A stretch of 35,076 bases of DNA from Natronohydrobacter sp. (GCA_007118445.1 SKRP01000072.1:1-35076); one strand, 5' to 3'; positions 23,901 through 33,935 are shown, counted from the stretch's first letter. Translations and numbers: made by a program. Notes: generated by a model from the sequence alone, not told the origin.

Positions 23901-26900
23901 ATGATGAGATCAGGGCATTTGCTGAAGGGTTTAAGCCAGCGCGTCCGGCGGCTGCAAGCCGAGGGCACGCCCCTGCCACCGGGGTTTGATCCGGAACAGT
24001 ATCGCGCCCTGAACCCCGATGTCGCAGCCGCCTGCCCGACAGCGCAAGAGGCGGCGCAGCATTATCTGCGCCATGGCCGGGCAGAATTGCGGCGGGTCCG
24101 GCCCGAAGGCAGCGGCCTGAACCATCCCGAAAGCCGGATGCTGCAGAATGTCAGCGACAGACAGGGCTGGCTGGACTGGCTGCGGCGCGAAAGCGCGACC
24201 ACCGGGCTGGAAACCATCATCCGCTCCCATCCGCGTGCAGGATGGTTGCAGGGCGGATTCGTGCTGTCGGCCTATCTGCAGATGCGCCCCAATATGTCGG
24301 CCCTGCTTGACACACCGCTTCAAGGCGCTTTCCATTATCTGGAATTCGGCATCGAGGAAAACAGCAGCGGCACCCAGCCAAGCCCTGATCCGGCCCATAT
24401 CCGACAGCTCTATGCACCGCTGTTCGACGACATGCGCGCGCGCAGCTCCGCCGATGCCACCACTATGCTGCGCCGCTTGTTCGCGGCCGGGTATGACTGG
24501 CGCAACATCACCCTGACAGAATATGGTTTCTGGGAAGCGCATGGCCTGAATGGCGGCTTCTATACACGCTGGTTCGACCCCGATTACTACCATGCAGCCG
24601 CCACGCGCGCCGGAACGCCCCCGGTTACACGCAACCGGCTGGACTGCATCCGGCATTTCTGCGCCACAGCCCCCGAGGCGCGGCTGCGCCCGCATGCTGA
24701 TCTGACCGTGGATGCGCCTTTCTATGTCGAGCACTGGTTGCAGACCTGTCTGACGCTGCGGAACAATCTCGCTGCAGCGCCCGATCAGACCCAGGCGGCG
24801 CTGTCAGTGCTGGCGGCAGAGCTCGACTGCCCGTTCGGCGACCTGACCGCGTTTCGCGCCGGAAAATCATCCCTTCCGCCAGACCTGGCCCGCCGTATCG
24901 AGAGGCATTTCTTCACCCGCGGCACCCGGATCGGCGCGGCCTGCAACCTCGCGCATTGGGCCCGCCAGTTCTTCGGCAGGGCCTTGCCGCCGCGTCTGAT
25001 CGAGCGCCTGCAGGCCGAAGCCTTCCATGGTGGCCATATCGCGCCGCCTCTGGACCAGCTGACCCGCGCCCTGACCGAACCGATGCTGAATATCGGCGCG
25101 CTGCATGACCTCGCCCCGGAAGAAGCCGACGCCCTGATCGATCTGGCCGATTCACTGGCGGTGTCAGGCAAGACCGATGACGCCGAATGGCTCTATCGCA
25201 CAGTGCTGGAGCAATTTCCCCAGCTTGAGCGCGGGCTGAACCATCTGGCGGATCTGATGCGTCGCGCGGGTCGCCCTGGTGCCGAGTTTCAGCTGCGCGT
25301 GCAATCCGCAGCCCTGCCCGGACCGAAACAGGGGGGCGGGGTCTGGAATCTGCTCGCTCTTGCGGAAATGGCCATGGAGCGCGGCTTTCCCGCCCCGGCC
25401 ATTCAGGCCCTGACCACCGCCCGCGCAGCGCTTGGCGGCGACGAGGCGCAGCGCAGCAAGTTCCGCAACCTGTCCGAGACCCTTTTTCATCAGGTCTGGT
25501 CCAGCATCGGCGACTATGCAGATCGCACGGACATGAGCACCGCGCAGGCGCGCCTGCGCGCGACGCTGGCGCTGGCAACCCCGTTGCGTCACGGCCCGAT
25601 CCCCACGCGCACGACCCCGGTGCGCCATGTTGCCCTGGTCGGAAATGTCGATCTCTATCAGTGCAAGCTTTACCGGATCGACCAGAAGGTCGAGCAATTG
25701 CGCATGGCCGGGTTCCAGGTGAGCGTTTTCCACCCGTTCGAGCAGCTGGCCGAGTTCCGCGCGCGCCTGCCCGAATTCGATGCCGCGATCTTTTTCCGTC
25801 TGCCCGCCTTTCCCGAAATCATGGCCGCGATCTGCGAATGCGCAACGCAACATGTGCCAAGTTTCTACGAAATCGATGATCTGGTCTTCGATGCAACGGC
25901 CTTTCCGCCACCGCTTGATACCTATGCCGGGACGATCACCAGACGGCAACATCGCGATATCGCCTGTGGTGTCCCGCTCTATGCCCATGCCATGCGCCTG
26001 TGCGACTTTGCCATAGCCTCGACCCGCAGCCTGGCCGAGGCGATGGCACCGCTGGTGCGCAGCGGGCAGGCGTTTGAGCATCACAATGCGCTTTCCGACC
26101 TGCATTACACGGCCAGGGCCACACGCGACGCCATGCCCCCGCGCAAGGCAGATCAGCCGCTGGTGCTGTTCTATGGTTCCGGCACCCGCGCGCATAAAGA
26201 GGATTTTCACGACCTGCTGGAACCGGCGCTTGCCCGCATCTTGCGGCGCTACAAGGGCCGCGTCGAGCTGCGGCTGGTCGGCGATTTCGGTGCATTCCGC
26301 CATCTGGACCCGGAACGCGATGCGATCCGCTTCATGGCACCGGTCTGGGATTTCGAGCAATATTGCCTGATGGTCTCTGCCGCCGACATCAATCTCTCGG
26401 TACTGGCCCGCAGCCCGGTCACGGATACGAAAAGCGAAATCAAATGGCTGGAAGCCGCGCTTTTCGCCATCCCTTCGGTGCTCAGCCGGACCGCCACGCA
26501 TGAGGATGTCATCGCAGAGGGCCGCACAGGGTTCCTGTGCGACAACAGCGCGGATTTCGAGCGCCATATCACGGCCCTGATCGAGCGACCCGAGTTGCGC
26601 CGCCAGATCGGCGAGGCCGCCCGCGAGGATGTGCTCGACCGCTACAGCCTGACAGCCATGGGGCAGAATCTGCGCGACATATTCACCCGCGCCACAGCCC
26701 CCGCGCAGCCCCGCAAGCCCCGGCTTCTGGTCGTCAATGTCTTCTACCCGCCACAGGCCATCGGCGGCGCGACCCGCGTGGTGCGCGACAATATCGCCAG
26801 CCTGCGCGCCCGCCATGGTGCGCGCTTCGACATCCTGGTCGTCTGTTCGGTCGAGGGCGCGCCGGCCTACAGCCTGCAATCCTGGATCGAGGATGGCGTC

Positions 26901-27953
26901 CCGGTCTGGGGCATCGGCACGCCCGATCAGGGCGGTACCGAAATGACCGCCCGCGACCCGTTGATGGAGCCGGTTTTCAACCAGCTTCTGGAACGTCTTG
27001 CACCCGATCTGGTGCATTTCCATTGCATCCAGCGCCTGACAACAGCGATCATTGATGCCACCCGCAAACGCGCAATCCCCTATCTGATCACGCTGCATGA
27101 CGGTTGGTGGATTTCGCCGCATCAGTTCCTGCTCGGCCCTGAAACCGACAAGCCGGTCCTGTATGACTATGCAGCGCTGGACGATCCCGCCACCCCGCAG
27201 CGCGCCCGCAGCCTGTGGCCGTCACTGGCCGGCGCGCGCCATCTGCTGGCCGTGTCCGAACCCTTTGCGCAGCTGCATCGCGACTGTCATCTGCCCAATG
27301 TGCTGACCTGCGAAAATGGTGTCCCGGACCTGCCCGCAGTCACCCGGACCCCGCATCCCGAAGGCCGTATCCGTCTGGGACTGTTCGGCGGGACCGAGCG
27401 CCACAAGGGACTGCCGCTGTTGCGCGCAGCCCTTCTGGGACAGGATTTCGGCAATCTCGAATTGCTGGTCATCGATCACGCACTCAAACCCGGCAGCACG
27501 ATCCGCGAGACATGGGGCACCACACCTGTTATCCGCTGCGGGAAAGTACCGCAATCCGAAGTGGCCCGGCTCTATGCGCAGATCGATATCCTTGTCGCCC
27601 CCTCGCTCTGGCCGGAATCCTATGGTCTGGTCACGCGCGAAGCGCTGGCGACAGGCGCATGGGTCATTGCCTCGGATCGCGGCGCGGTCGGGGGCGATGT
27701 GACCGACGGCAAGAACGGTCATGTCGTCGCGGTCAGCGAACCGGGCGCGCTCACAGAGCTACTGGCCCGGATTGACGCAGCACCAGAGGCATACCGCGCG
27801 CCCCCCGATCCTGCACCGGATCTGCGTCCGGCGGATGCGCAGGCAGAAGAATTGGCCATGCATTATTCAAAACTGCTTGCGCTGCCAGAGCCCGACCCGA
27901 CCCCGGCCGAACCGCTGGCCGAGGAGCCGGTAAAAGATAGCGCGCAGGGATAG
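23901..27953 (+). CDS. Large protein with two GT4-type glycosyltransferase modules
   Basis: A 1350-residue protein with no signal peptide. The first 250 residues contain motifs of the DPEQYRALNPDV...HYLRHGRAE type, with weaker copies near 115-150 and 215-255. A TPR-like stretch spans about 407-513. One GT4/GT-B module spans about 573-933 (FYEIDDLVFDA, SEIKWLEAALFAIPSVLS). A second spans about 940-1330 (NVFYPPQAIGGATRVV, LFGGTERHKG, and PESYGLVTREALATG with an intact EX7E). It should build surface polysaccharide or glycosylate protein. GAAGG precedes the ATG at 23901; a GTG at 23895 is also open. No transporter or sugar-nucleotide genes are adjacent. Confidence 0.9.
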   Translation: MMRSGHLLKGLSQRVRRLQAEGTPLPPGFDPEQYRALNPDVAAACPTAQEAAQHYLRHGRAELRRVRPEGSGLNHPESRMLQNVSDRQGWLDWLRRESATTGLETIIRSHPRAGWLQGGFVLSAYLQMRPNMSALLDTPLQGAFHYLEFGIEENSSGTQPSPDPAHIRQLYAPLFDDMRARSSADATTMLRRLFAAGYDWRNITLTEYGFWEAHGLNGGFYTRWFDPDYYHAAATRAGTPPVTRNRLDCIRHFCATAPEARLRPHADLTVDAPFYVEHWLQTCLTLRNNLAAAPDQTQAALSVLAAELDCPFGDLTAFRAGKSSLPPDLARRIERHFFTRGTRIGAACNLAHWARQFFGRALPPRLIERLQAEAFHGGHIAPPLDQLTRALTEPMLNIGALHDLAPEEADALIDLADSLAVSGKTDDAEWLYRTVLEQFPQLERGLNHLADLMRRAGRPGAEFQLRVQSAALPGPKQGGGVWNLLALAEMAMERGFPAPAIQALTTARAALGGDEAQRSKFRNLSETLFHQVWSSIGDYADRTDMSTAQARLRATLALATPLRHGPIPTRTTPVRHVALVGNVDLYQCKLYRIDQKVEQLRMAGFQVSVFHPFEQLAEFRARLPEFDAAIFFRLPAFPEIMAAICECATQHVPSFYEIDDLVFDATAFPPPLDTYAGTITRRQHRDIACGVPLYAHAMRLCDFAIASTRSLAEAMAPLVRSGQAFEHHNALSDLHYTARATRDAMPPRKADQPLVLFYGSGTRAHKEDFHDLLEPALARILRRYKGRVELRLVGDFGAFRHLDPERDAIRFMAPVWDFEQYCLMVSAADINLSVLARSPVTDTKSEIKWLEAALFAIPSVLSRTATHEDVIAEGRTGFLCDNSADFERHITALIERPELRRQIGEAAREDVLDRYSLTAMGQNLRDIFTRATAPAQPRKPRLLVVNVFYPPQAIGGATRVVRDNIASLRARHGARFDILVVCSVEGAPAYSLQSWIEDGVPVWGIGTPDQGGTEMTARDPLMEPVFNQLLERLAPDLVHFHCIQRLTTAIIDATRKRAIPYLITLHDGWWISPHQFLLGPETDKPVLYDYAALDDPATPQRARSLWPSLAGARHLLAVSEPFAQLHRDCHLPNVLTCENGVPDLPAVTRTPHPEGRIRLGLFGGTERHKGLPLLRAALLGQDFGNLELLVIDHALKPGSTIRETWGTTPVIRCGKVPQSEVARLYAQIDILVAPSLWPESYGLVTREALATGAWVIASDRGAVGGDVTDGKNGHVVAVSEPGALTELLARIDAAPEAYRAPPDPAPDLRPADAQAEELAMHYSKLLALPEPDPTPAEPLAEEPVKDSAQG

Positions 27954-27979
27954 CCTGCCCTGCGGCCCTGTGCGCGCGG

Positions 27980-28390
27980 TCAGGACCGGATCTTGCGGCC
28001 CAGAAGCTCCAGCCGGTGCCCCTCCAGCCGGTAGCCCAGCCGCCGCGCGATGCGTTCCTGCAGGGCCTCGATTTCCGGGTCGCAGAATTCGATCACATCG
28101 CCGGTTTCCAGATCGATCAGGTGGTCGTGATGCGCGCGTTCACTGTCTTCGAACCGCGCGCGGCCATCGCCGAATTCCAGCCGCTCCAGAATCCCGGCCT
28201 CCTGTAACAGTTTCACTGTGCGGTAGACCGTGGCCAGCGAAATACGCGGGTCCAGAGCATTTGCGCGGGCGTGCAGCTCCTCGACATCGGGATGATCACT
28301 CGCGGCCTCGATCACCTTCGCGATGGTGCGCCGCTGGTCTGTCATGCGCAGCCCCTGCGCTTCAATTCGCTCAAGGATAGGTTTGTTCAC
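27980..28390 (-). CDS. Fur-family metal regulator (Fur/Mur type)
   Basis: A 136-residue DNA-binding regulator. The winged helix (RMTDQRRTIAKVIEAASDHPDVEELHARA, then ISLATVYRTVKLLQEAGI) is followed by the metal-binding dimer domain with HHDHLIDLETGDVIEF. The usual CxxC structural zinc motif is replaced (LIDLETG), as in the alphaproteobacterial Fur/Mur group that often senses manganese. GTG at 28390 gives the usual family length; an upstream ATG at 28468 adds a non-family extension. It is convergent with the glycosyltransferase gene (26 bp) and divergent from the stress protein gene. Confidence 0.93.
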   Translation of the reverse strand: MNKPILERIEAQGLRMTDQRRTIAKVIEAASDHPDVEELHARANALDPRISLATVYRTVKLLQEAGILERLEFGDGRARFEDSERAHHDHLIDLETGDVIEFCDPEIEALQERIARRLGYRLEGHRLELLGRKIRS

Positions 28391-28600
28391 GATACTGGCC
28401 CGCTCTGCGTCGCCCGGAGCATACGCGCGATGGCGGGCGCAGAAAACCGCAAATCGCGCAGTCGGCACAGGCTGTCTGCTTTGGACTTGATTTCATGAGC
28501 CAAGCCATGTCCAATCCTGCCCTGTCAGACTTGGCGACCCTTGCGGTCGCGAGAACGACCGTATCAGAGCCACGCAACCCCAACCGAAAGCGATCCTGCC

Positions 28601-29026
28601 ATGGCCAAAAAGATCCTGTTGCCCATCGACCTGAACGCCCCTGCCTCCTGGATCAAGCCGATGGCCGAAGCGCAGACCATGCTGGCGCAGGGTGGCGAAT
28701 TGCATGTTGTGAGCGTGCTGCCCGATTTCGGCCTGTCGATGGTCGGCACCTTCTTTCAGGCCGGGTTCGAGCAGACCGCCCTGCACCAGTTCGGCGAGGC
28801 CCTGCGCGCCTGGGTGCGCCAGAATGTGCCCGGCGCGATCGAGGTGCATCCGCATGTGCTGCATGGCAATATCTATGACGAAATCCTGCGCGCCGCCGAC
28901 AAGCTGGAAGTCGATGTGATCATCCTGGCTGCGCACCGCCCCGAGGCCGCGGATTACCTGCTTGGCCCCAATGCCGCGCGGATTGTGCGCCATGCCAAAC
29001 AATCGGTCTATGTCGTGCGCGGCTGA
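28601..29026 (+). CDS. Universal stress protein (UspA family)
   Basis: A 141-residue single-domain Usp protein starting MAKKILLPIDLNAPASW. The ATP-binding end is present: DVIILAAHRPEAADYLLGPNAARIVRHAKQSVYVVRG, with the GxxAxxIVRHA pattern of the nucleotide-binding branch. Such proteins are induced in growth arrest or low oxygen. The ATG at 28601 fits the family N-terminus; the ribosome site is weak (GAAAG). It is divergent from the Fur/Mur gene and convergent with the GT2 gene, 8 bp between stops. Confidence 0.92.
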   Translation: MAKKILLPIDLNAPASWIKPMAEAQTMLAQGGELHVVSVLPDFGLSMVGTFFQAGFEQTALHQFGEALRAWVRQNVPGAIEVHPHVLHGNIYDEILRAADKLEVDVIILAAHRPEAADYLLGPNAARIVRHAKQSVYVVRG

Positions 29027-29034
29027 CCCTGCAC

Positions 29035-30009
29035 TCACTTGTATTCGATCAACCTGGTCCGCTGCCCACGCAGACGGCGCCACCAGAACAGCGCCAGCCC
29101 GTGTAATTCCGCAGCCTTGCCCAGCATGAGCGTCGCCGCCACGATCAGCGCGCGATCAGCGTCAAGCTGCAACCGCGTGAATCGCCAGGTCTGCCGTGCA
29201 AGGGACAGCCCCATCAGCGCGGCAGCACCGAAAAAGAGCGGCAACCAGAAAATCAGACCGCACAGGGCAAGAAACGGCATCACCCCGCCCCAGAGCAACG
29301 CCCGCAAGCGCTGCGCGCGTGCCACTGCTCCGTGTTTGACCCCGAGTGCACCATAGCTGTGGCCCGCCCGGATCATGCGCCGCCACCATGGGCCGATGGT
29401 CAGCAATCTTGCGTCATGTTCGGTCATGGGAGCGTCGATCCGCCAGGTCTGCCAACCGGCCTGCTGCAGGCGCAGGCACATATCGTCATCTTCGCCAGCG
29501 ATCAGGTTCGCATCATAGCCATCGATCTGCACAAGCGCCTCAGCCCGGATCATCAGACAGCCAGCGCAGAAACTGGTCGCGCCAAGCGGCTTGTCCCATT
29601 CCCAATCGGTCAGGAAATTAAAGACCGAGGCATCGGGCCGCGCTTCGAACTGGCGACCGAAGACCAGACCGGCCCGGGGATGCGCGGCCATAAAGCCAAG
29701 CGCGGATTGCGGCCAGTCCGGCTGCAGGATGCAATCGCCATCGATGAATTGCACAAAAGCCGCACGATCAGGGCCAAGCGCGGCAAAGCCTTCGTTCCGC
29801 GCCCGCGCCGCCGAGAAGGGTTGCGCCGGGTCCAGTTCCAGAACCTGAACGCCCAGCGCCTGCGCCTGCGTAACGCTGTCATCGCGCGATCCGCTGTCAA
29901 CATAGACAACGCAGCGGGCGTGGCCGATCACAGCGCGCAAGGCAGCGCCGAGCCGCTGCCCTTCATTGCGGCCGATCACGACGGCATCAAACGAATCTGT
30001 TCCCGCCAA
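29035..30009 (-). CDS. Family 2 glycosyltransferase, membrane-associated
   Basis: A GT-A fold transferase of 324 residues from TTG 30009. Motifs: VVIGRNEGQRL at the N-terminus, YVDSGSRDDS, the metal-binding DGD in FIDGDCILQ, and AGEDDDMCLRLQQAG as the catalytic ED region. Two C-terminal hydrophobic helices (GGVMPFLALCGLIFWLPLFFGAAALMGL) would hold it at the membrane. AGGGG six bases before the TTG supports this start; a GTG at 30039 is also in frame. It lies 63 bp after a small basic protein gene on the same strand. With the large GT gene nearby it suggests surface glycan synthesis. Confidence 0.88.
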   Translation of the reverse strand: MAGTDSFDAVVIGRNEGQRLGAALRAVIGHARCVVYVDSGSRDDSVTQAQALGVQVLELDPAQPFSAARARNEGFAALGPDRAAFVQFIDGDCILQPDWPQSALGFMAAHPRAGLVFGRQFEARPDASVFNFLTDWEWDKPLGATSFCAGCLMIRAEALVQIDGYDANLIAGEDDDMCLRLQQAGWQTWRIDAPMTEHDARLLTIGPWWRRMIRAGHSYGALGVKHGAVARAQRLRALLWGGVMPFLALCGLIFWLPLFFGAAALMGLSLARQTWRFTRLQLDADRALIVAATLMLGKAAELHGLALFWWRRLRGQRTRLIEYK

Positions 30010-30072
30010 GCCTGACCCCTGCGCGACGTTTCCACGCACAGGGAATCACAGATTTCAGTCCAGCGCAAAGGC

Positions 30073-30255
30073 TCAGGTGCTGATCCCGCGGGATATGCGG
30101 GAAAAAGCGGGCAATCTGGTGTGCTTTCTGTCCAATGGTCGCGCCACCAGCGCCTTCACGCTGACATGGGGATACTGCGCGCGGTCGATCTTGGCAAAAC
30201 GCGACAACATCGCAGAGGGCTGCGCCTTTGGGCGGTCGATCACATGCTTTGGCAT
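30073..30255 (-). CDS. Small basic protein with strong Shine-Dalgarno
   Basis: A 60-residue protein (starts MPKHVIDRPKAQPSAMLSRF) with about 13 Lys/Arg, three Asp and no Glu, giving a net charge near +10. No membrane segment or cysteine. An ideal AGGAGG lies five to six bases before the ATG at 30255, one of the best ribosome sites in the window, so translation is likely. It is followed by the GT2 gene on the same strand and is divergent from leuB. Not recognised; nucleic acid or membrane surface binding would suit the charge, but that is a guess. Confidence 0.7.
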   Translation of the reverse strand: MPKHVIDRPKAQPSAMLSRFAKIDRAQYPHVSVKALVARPLDRKHTRLPAFSRISRGIST

Positions 30256-30331
30256 AATTTCCTCCTCTTCGGACTCCCTGTGGGGCAAGTGTAACACGGG
30301 TTTGACCCCGCACCAAACAGCCTGCATTGCC

Positions 30332-30360
30332 TTGACGCGATTTCACCCAGCGTCTAGCGA
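30332..30360 (+). promoter_or_regulatory. Possible leuB promoter
   Basis: TTGACG (30332-30337) and TAGCGA (30355-30360) are separated by 17 bp, placing a start about 25 bases before the leuB ATG. The -35 is good, the -10 is poor. leuB has no co-directional gene upstream, so a promoter is needed in this 135-bp space. Confidence 0.35.
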
Positions 30361-30390
30361 ATGGCGCGACCCAAAACATAAGGACATGTC

Positions 30391-31494
30391 ATGACCAACC
30401 CTTCCCTGCTCATCCTGCCCGGCGACGGCATCGGCCCCGAAGTCATGGCCGAGGTGCGCCGCATCATCGACTGGTTCGGGTCAAGGCGTGGGCTGGTGTT
30501 TGACGTGAGCGAGGATCTGGTCGGTGGCTGCGCCTATGACAAGCACGGCACACCGCTGCATGATGACACGATGGCGCGCGCGCAAGCGGCCGATGCCGTG
30601 TTGCTGGGCGCAGTCGGTGGGCCACAATATGATGATCTGGATTTCAGCGTAAAGCCCGAGCGTGGGCTGCTCCGGCTGCGCAAGGAGATGGATCTGTTCT
30701 CGAACCTGCGCCCGGCGCAGTGTTTTGATGCGCTGGCGGATTTTTCTTCGCTCAAGAAGGATGTGGTCGCGGGCCTCGATATCATGATCGTGCGCGAACT
30801 GACCTCGGGCGTCTATTTCGGCGAGCCGCGCGGGATTTTCGAGGAAGGCAATGAGCGCGTGGGCATCAACACGCAGCGTTACACCGAATCCGAAATCGCT
30901 CGCGTGGCGAAGTCAGCCTTTGATCTGGCGATGAAGCGCGACAAGAAACTGTGCTCGATGGAAAAGGCCAATGTCATGGAATCGGGCATTCTGTGGCGCG
31001 AGGTCGTGACCGAGGTGTCGAAGGAATATCCCGAGGTCGAACTCAGCCATATGTATGCGGATGCCGGTGCCATGCAATTGACGCGCTGGCCCAAGCAATT
31101 CGACGTGATCGTGACAGACAACCTGTTCGGCGACCTGCTGTCGGATCTGGCTGCAATGCTGACAGGCTCGCTTGGGATGCTGCCTTCGGCCAGTCTGGGG
31201 GCACCCATGGCCAATGGCCGCCCGAAAGCGCTCTATGAGCCAGTGCACGGCTCTGCCCCCGATATCGCAGGGCAAGGCAAGGCGAACCCGATTGCCTGTA
31301 TCCTCAGCTTCGCGATGGCGCTGCGTTACAGCTTCGATCAGGGCGATGAGGCCACGCGTCTGGAGAGCGCGGTCGAGCGCGTGCTGGCGGACGGCTTGCG
31401 CACGGCGGATCTGATGGGGCCAGAAGGCGGCGCACCAGTATCGACTTCGGGCATGGGCGATGCGATCCTGGCTGCGCTGGATGCAAGTCTCTGA
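30391..31494 (+). CDS. leuB: 3-isopropylmalate dehydrogenase
   Basis: Oxidises and decarboxylates 3-isopropylmalate with NAD in leucine synthesis. The 367-residue protein has the beta-decarboxylating dehydrogenase hallmarks: [10 protein letters not shown] start, substrate-binding [34 protein letters not shown], the catalytic K in EKANVM, and the metal motif [17 protein letters not shown]. The Leu-rich [11 protein letters not shown] loop separates LeuB from isocitrate and tartrate enzymes. AAGGA precedes the ATG at a normal distance. leuC and leuD are not in the window. Confidence 0.97.
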   Translation: MTNPSLLILPGDGIGPEVMAEVRRIIDWFGSRRGLVFDVSEDLVGGCAYDKHGTPLHDDTMARAQAADAVLLGAVGGPQYDDLDFSVKPERGLLRLRKEMDLFSNLRPAQCFDALADFSSLKKDVVAGLDIMIVRELTSGVYFGEPRGIFEEGNERVGINTQRYTESEIARVAKSAFDLAMKRDKKLCSMEKANVMESGILWREVVTEVSKEYPEVELSHMYADAGAMQLTRWPKQFDVIVTDNLFGDLLSDLAAMLTGSLGMLPSASLGAPMANGRPKALYEPVHGSAPDIAGQGKANPIACILSFAMALRYSFDQGDEATRLESAVERVLADGLRTADLMGPEGGAPVSTSGMGDAILAALDASL

Positions 31495-31517
31495 ACAGGG
31501 CTGCGCGACTACCGTGA

Positions 31518-31548
31518 TGTAGGGTGCGTGCTGAGCACGCACCCTACA
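31518..31548. repeat. Palindromic REP-like element, copy 1
   Basis: Perfect 15-bp arms around a single central base; the core arm is GTAGGGTGCGTGCT. It lies 23 bp after leuB and 131 bp before icd. A near-identical palindrome is found after icd at 33901. GTAGGGTGCGT-type palindromes are common dispersed repeats in bacteria. It may also act as the leuB terminator, though no T-run follows. Confidence 0.85.
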
Positions 31549-31679
31549 AGACACCCGCGCGCAGGGAAGTCCGACAGCTTCACATCTGCAAGAAATTTGA
31601 TTGTATACCATTGTGCACTGTTTACGCGGACACAAAATCCCCCTATGGTGCGCGCGAATTCACCAAGGGGACTTGCGCC

Positions 31680-33887
31680 ATGACTGACAAAACCATTCCC
31701 GATATCATCTATACCAAGGTCGACGAAGCGCCCGAGCTGGCCTCGGCTGCGTTCCTGCCGATCATCCAGAGCTTCGCCAGCGCCGCCGGGATCAACGTCG
31801 GCACGCGCGATATCTCGCTGGCGGGCCGCATCATTTCCGCCTTCCCCGAATATCTGAGCAAAGACCAGCGGCTCAACGACGATCTGGCGGAACTGGGCGA
31901 CTTGGTGAAAACACCCGACGCCAATGTCATCAAGCTGCCCAATATCTCGGCTTCGGTGCCGCAGCTGGTCGCAGCCATCAAGGAATTGCAATCGCAGGGC
32001 TATGCGCTTCCAGACTACCCTGAAACGCCGACCACAGACGATGAAAAGAAGGTCCGCGCGCGCTATGATGCGATCAAGGGCTCGGCAGTGAACCCGGTCC
32101 TGCGCGAAGGCAATTCCGACCGCCGCGCCGCGACAGCTGTCAAGAATTTCGCACAATCCAACCCGCATCGCATGGGCAAATGGACCTCTGACAGCAAGAC
32201 CGAGGTTTCCTCGATGACTGGCGGCGATTTCTTCTCGAACGAAAAATCCGTCACGCTGAAAGATGCGGTCAAGGCAAAGATCGTGCTGACCAGTGCGGAC
32301 GGCACCGAGACTGTGCTGAAAGATGGCCTCTCCTATCCTGCTGGCACTGTGGTCGATGCCACTTTCATGTCAGCCAAGGCGCTGGCCGCGTTTCTTGATG
32401 CCGAAATTGACCGCACCAAGGCAAAGGGCACGCTGTTTTCGCTGCATATGAAGGCCACGATGATGAAGGTCTCGGATCCGATCATCTTCGGCCATGCGGT
32501 CAAGGCCTGGCTCAAGCCTGTTTTCGAGCAACATGCCGACAAGCTGGCCGCGATGGGCGTGGATCCCAATTCCGGTCTTGGCGACCTGCTGGCCCGCGTC
32601 AAGGATGATGCCGGGATCATGGCGGCGATTGATGCGGTGCGGGCAGAACGCCCGCCGATGTATATGGTGAATTCCGACAAGGGCATCACCAATCTGCATG
32701 TGCCGTCAGATGTGATCATCGACGCGTCGATGCCTGCGCTGATCCGTGGCGGCGGCAAGGGCTGGGGGCCGGACGGGGAAGAGCATGACACGAATTGCGT
32801 CATCCCCGACAATTCCTATGCGCCCGTCTATGACGAGACCATCAAATACTTCAAAGCCAATGGCGCGCTTGACCCTGCAACCGCCGGAACTGTGCAGAAT
32901 ATCGGCCTGATGGCGCAGAAGGCCGAAGAATATGGCAGCCACCCGACCACATTCGAGATCCCGCATGACGGGACCGTGCGCATGGTGCTGGAAGATGGCA
33001 CTGTGATCCATGAACACAAGGTCGAGGCCGGCGATATCTGGCGTTCCGCTTCCACCCGCAAAGCGCCAATTGAGGATTGGGTGCAACTGGCCATCGACCG
33101 GCAGGCTGCGACCGGTTATCGGGCGGTTTTCTGGCTGGATGAAAACCGTGCCCATGACGCAGAGCTGATCGCCTATGTCAAACCCGCTCTTGAGGCGAAG
33201 GGCGTTACAGACAAGTTCGAGATCATGTCGCCGCGCGACGCGACCCGCGCCTCGCTGGAGACGATCACCAAAGGCGAAAACACCATCGCCATCACGGGCA
33301 ATGTGCTGCGCGACTATCTGACCGATCTGTTCCCGATCCTGGAACTGGCCACCAGCGCCAAGATGCTGTCCATCGTCAAGCTGATGAATGGCGGCGGCTT
33401 GTTTGAAACCGGCGCTGGCGGATCGGCCCCGAAACATGTGCAGCAATTGCAGGAAGAAAACCATCTGCGTTGGGACAGCCTGGGAGAATTCTGCGCGCTG
33501 GGCGAAAGCTTCCGCTTTCTGGCAGAAGCACGCGACAACCCCAAGGCGCGCATCCTTGGCACCGCGACTGACGCGGCAACACAGGGCTATCTCGACAATG
33601 ACCGCTCGCCGCAGCGCAAGCCCGGCCAGCCTGACAATCGAGACAGCCATTACTGGTTTGCCCGTTACTGGGCCGAAGCGCTGGCCGCGCAGACCGAGGA
33701 TGCTGATCTGGCCGCGCATTTCGCGCCCATCGCGCAAGCCCTGGCCGAAAAGGAAGCGCAGATCCTCGCCGAGTTGCACGCGGATCGTGGCAAGAGCGTC
33801 GATCTGGGCGGGTATTACCACGGGGATGCGGCCAAGACCGCTGCGGTCATGCGCCCCTCGACAACGCTGAACGCAATCATCGGCTGA
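31680..33887 (+). CDS. icd: Isocitrate dehydrogenase (NADP), monomeric type
   Basis: TCA-cycle enzyme that oxidises isocitrate to 2-oxoglutarate with NADP. At 735 residues it is the large single-chain form (IDH-II), unrelated in length to the dimeric enzyme of about 400. Hallmarks include [16 protein letters not shown] near the N-terminal third, [15 protein letters not shown]-like substrate loop, and [19 protein letters not shown] and [17 protein letters not shown] near the C-terminus. The ATG at 31680 follows AAGGGG. The 185-bp space before it holds a palindrome and a TTGTATACCA motif at 31601-31610 that could be an operator. The gene is flanked by two matching palindromes. Confidence 0.97.
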   Translation: MTDKTIPDIIYTKVDEAPELASAAFLPIIQSFASAAGINVGTRDISLAGRIISAFPEYLSKDQRLNDDLAELGDLVKTPDANVIKLPNISASVPQLVAAIKELQSQGYALPDYPETPTTDDEKKVRARYDAIKGSAVNPVLREGNSDRRAATAVKNFAQSNPHRMGKWTSDSKTEVSSMTGGDFFSNEKSVTLKDAVKAKIVLTSADGTETVLKDGLSYPAGTVVDATFMSAKALAAFLDAEIDRTKAKGTLFSLHMKATMMKVSDPIIFGHAVKAWLKPVFEQHADKLAAMGVDPNSGLGDLLARVKDDAGIMAAIDAVRAERPPMYMVNSDKGITNLHVPSDVIIDASMPALIRGGGKGWGPDGEEHDTNCVIPDNSYAPVYDETIKYFKANGALDPATAGTVQNIGLMAQKAEEYGSHPTTFEIPHDGTVRMVLEDGTVIHEHKVEAGDIWRSASTRKAPIEDWVQLAIDRQAATGYRAVFWLDENRAHDAELIAYVKPALEAKGVTDKFEIMSPRDATRASLETITKGENTIAITGNVLRDYLTDLFPILELATSAKMLSIVKLMNGGGLFETGAGGSAPKHVQQLQEENHLRWDSLGEFCALGESFRFLAEARDNPKARILGTATDAATQGYLDNDRSPQRKPGQPDNRDSHYWFARYWAEALAAQTEDADLAAHFAPIAQALAEKEAQILAELHADRGKSVDLGGYYHGDAAKTAAVMRPSTTLNAIIG

Positions 33888-33900
33888 GATCACGGCTCTG

Positions 33901-33929
33901 GTAGGGTGCGTGCGCGGCACGCACCCTAC
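33901..33929. repeat. Palindromic REP-like element, copy 2
   Basis: GTAGGGTGCGTGC (33901-33913) and GCACGCACCCTAC (33917-33929) are perfect 13-bp arms around GCG. The outer 13 bases of each arm equal those of copy 1 at 31518. It fills most of the 48-bp space between the convergent icd and fabA stops, so it may end both transcripts. Confidence 0.87.
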
Positions 33930-33935
33930 ATCACC

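Noticed and set aside
28391-28600. FNR box before the universal stress protein gene
   Set aside because: TTGATTTCATGAGC matches only the left half-site.
31601-31633. icd promoter at TTGTGC-N17-AAAATC
   Set aside because: The -10 is poor and several equally weak alternatives exist in the same stretch.
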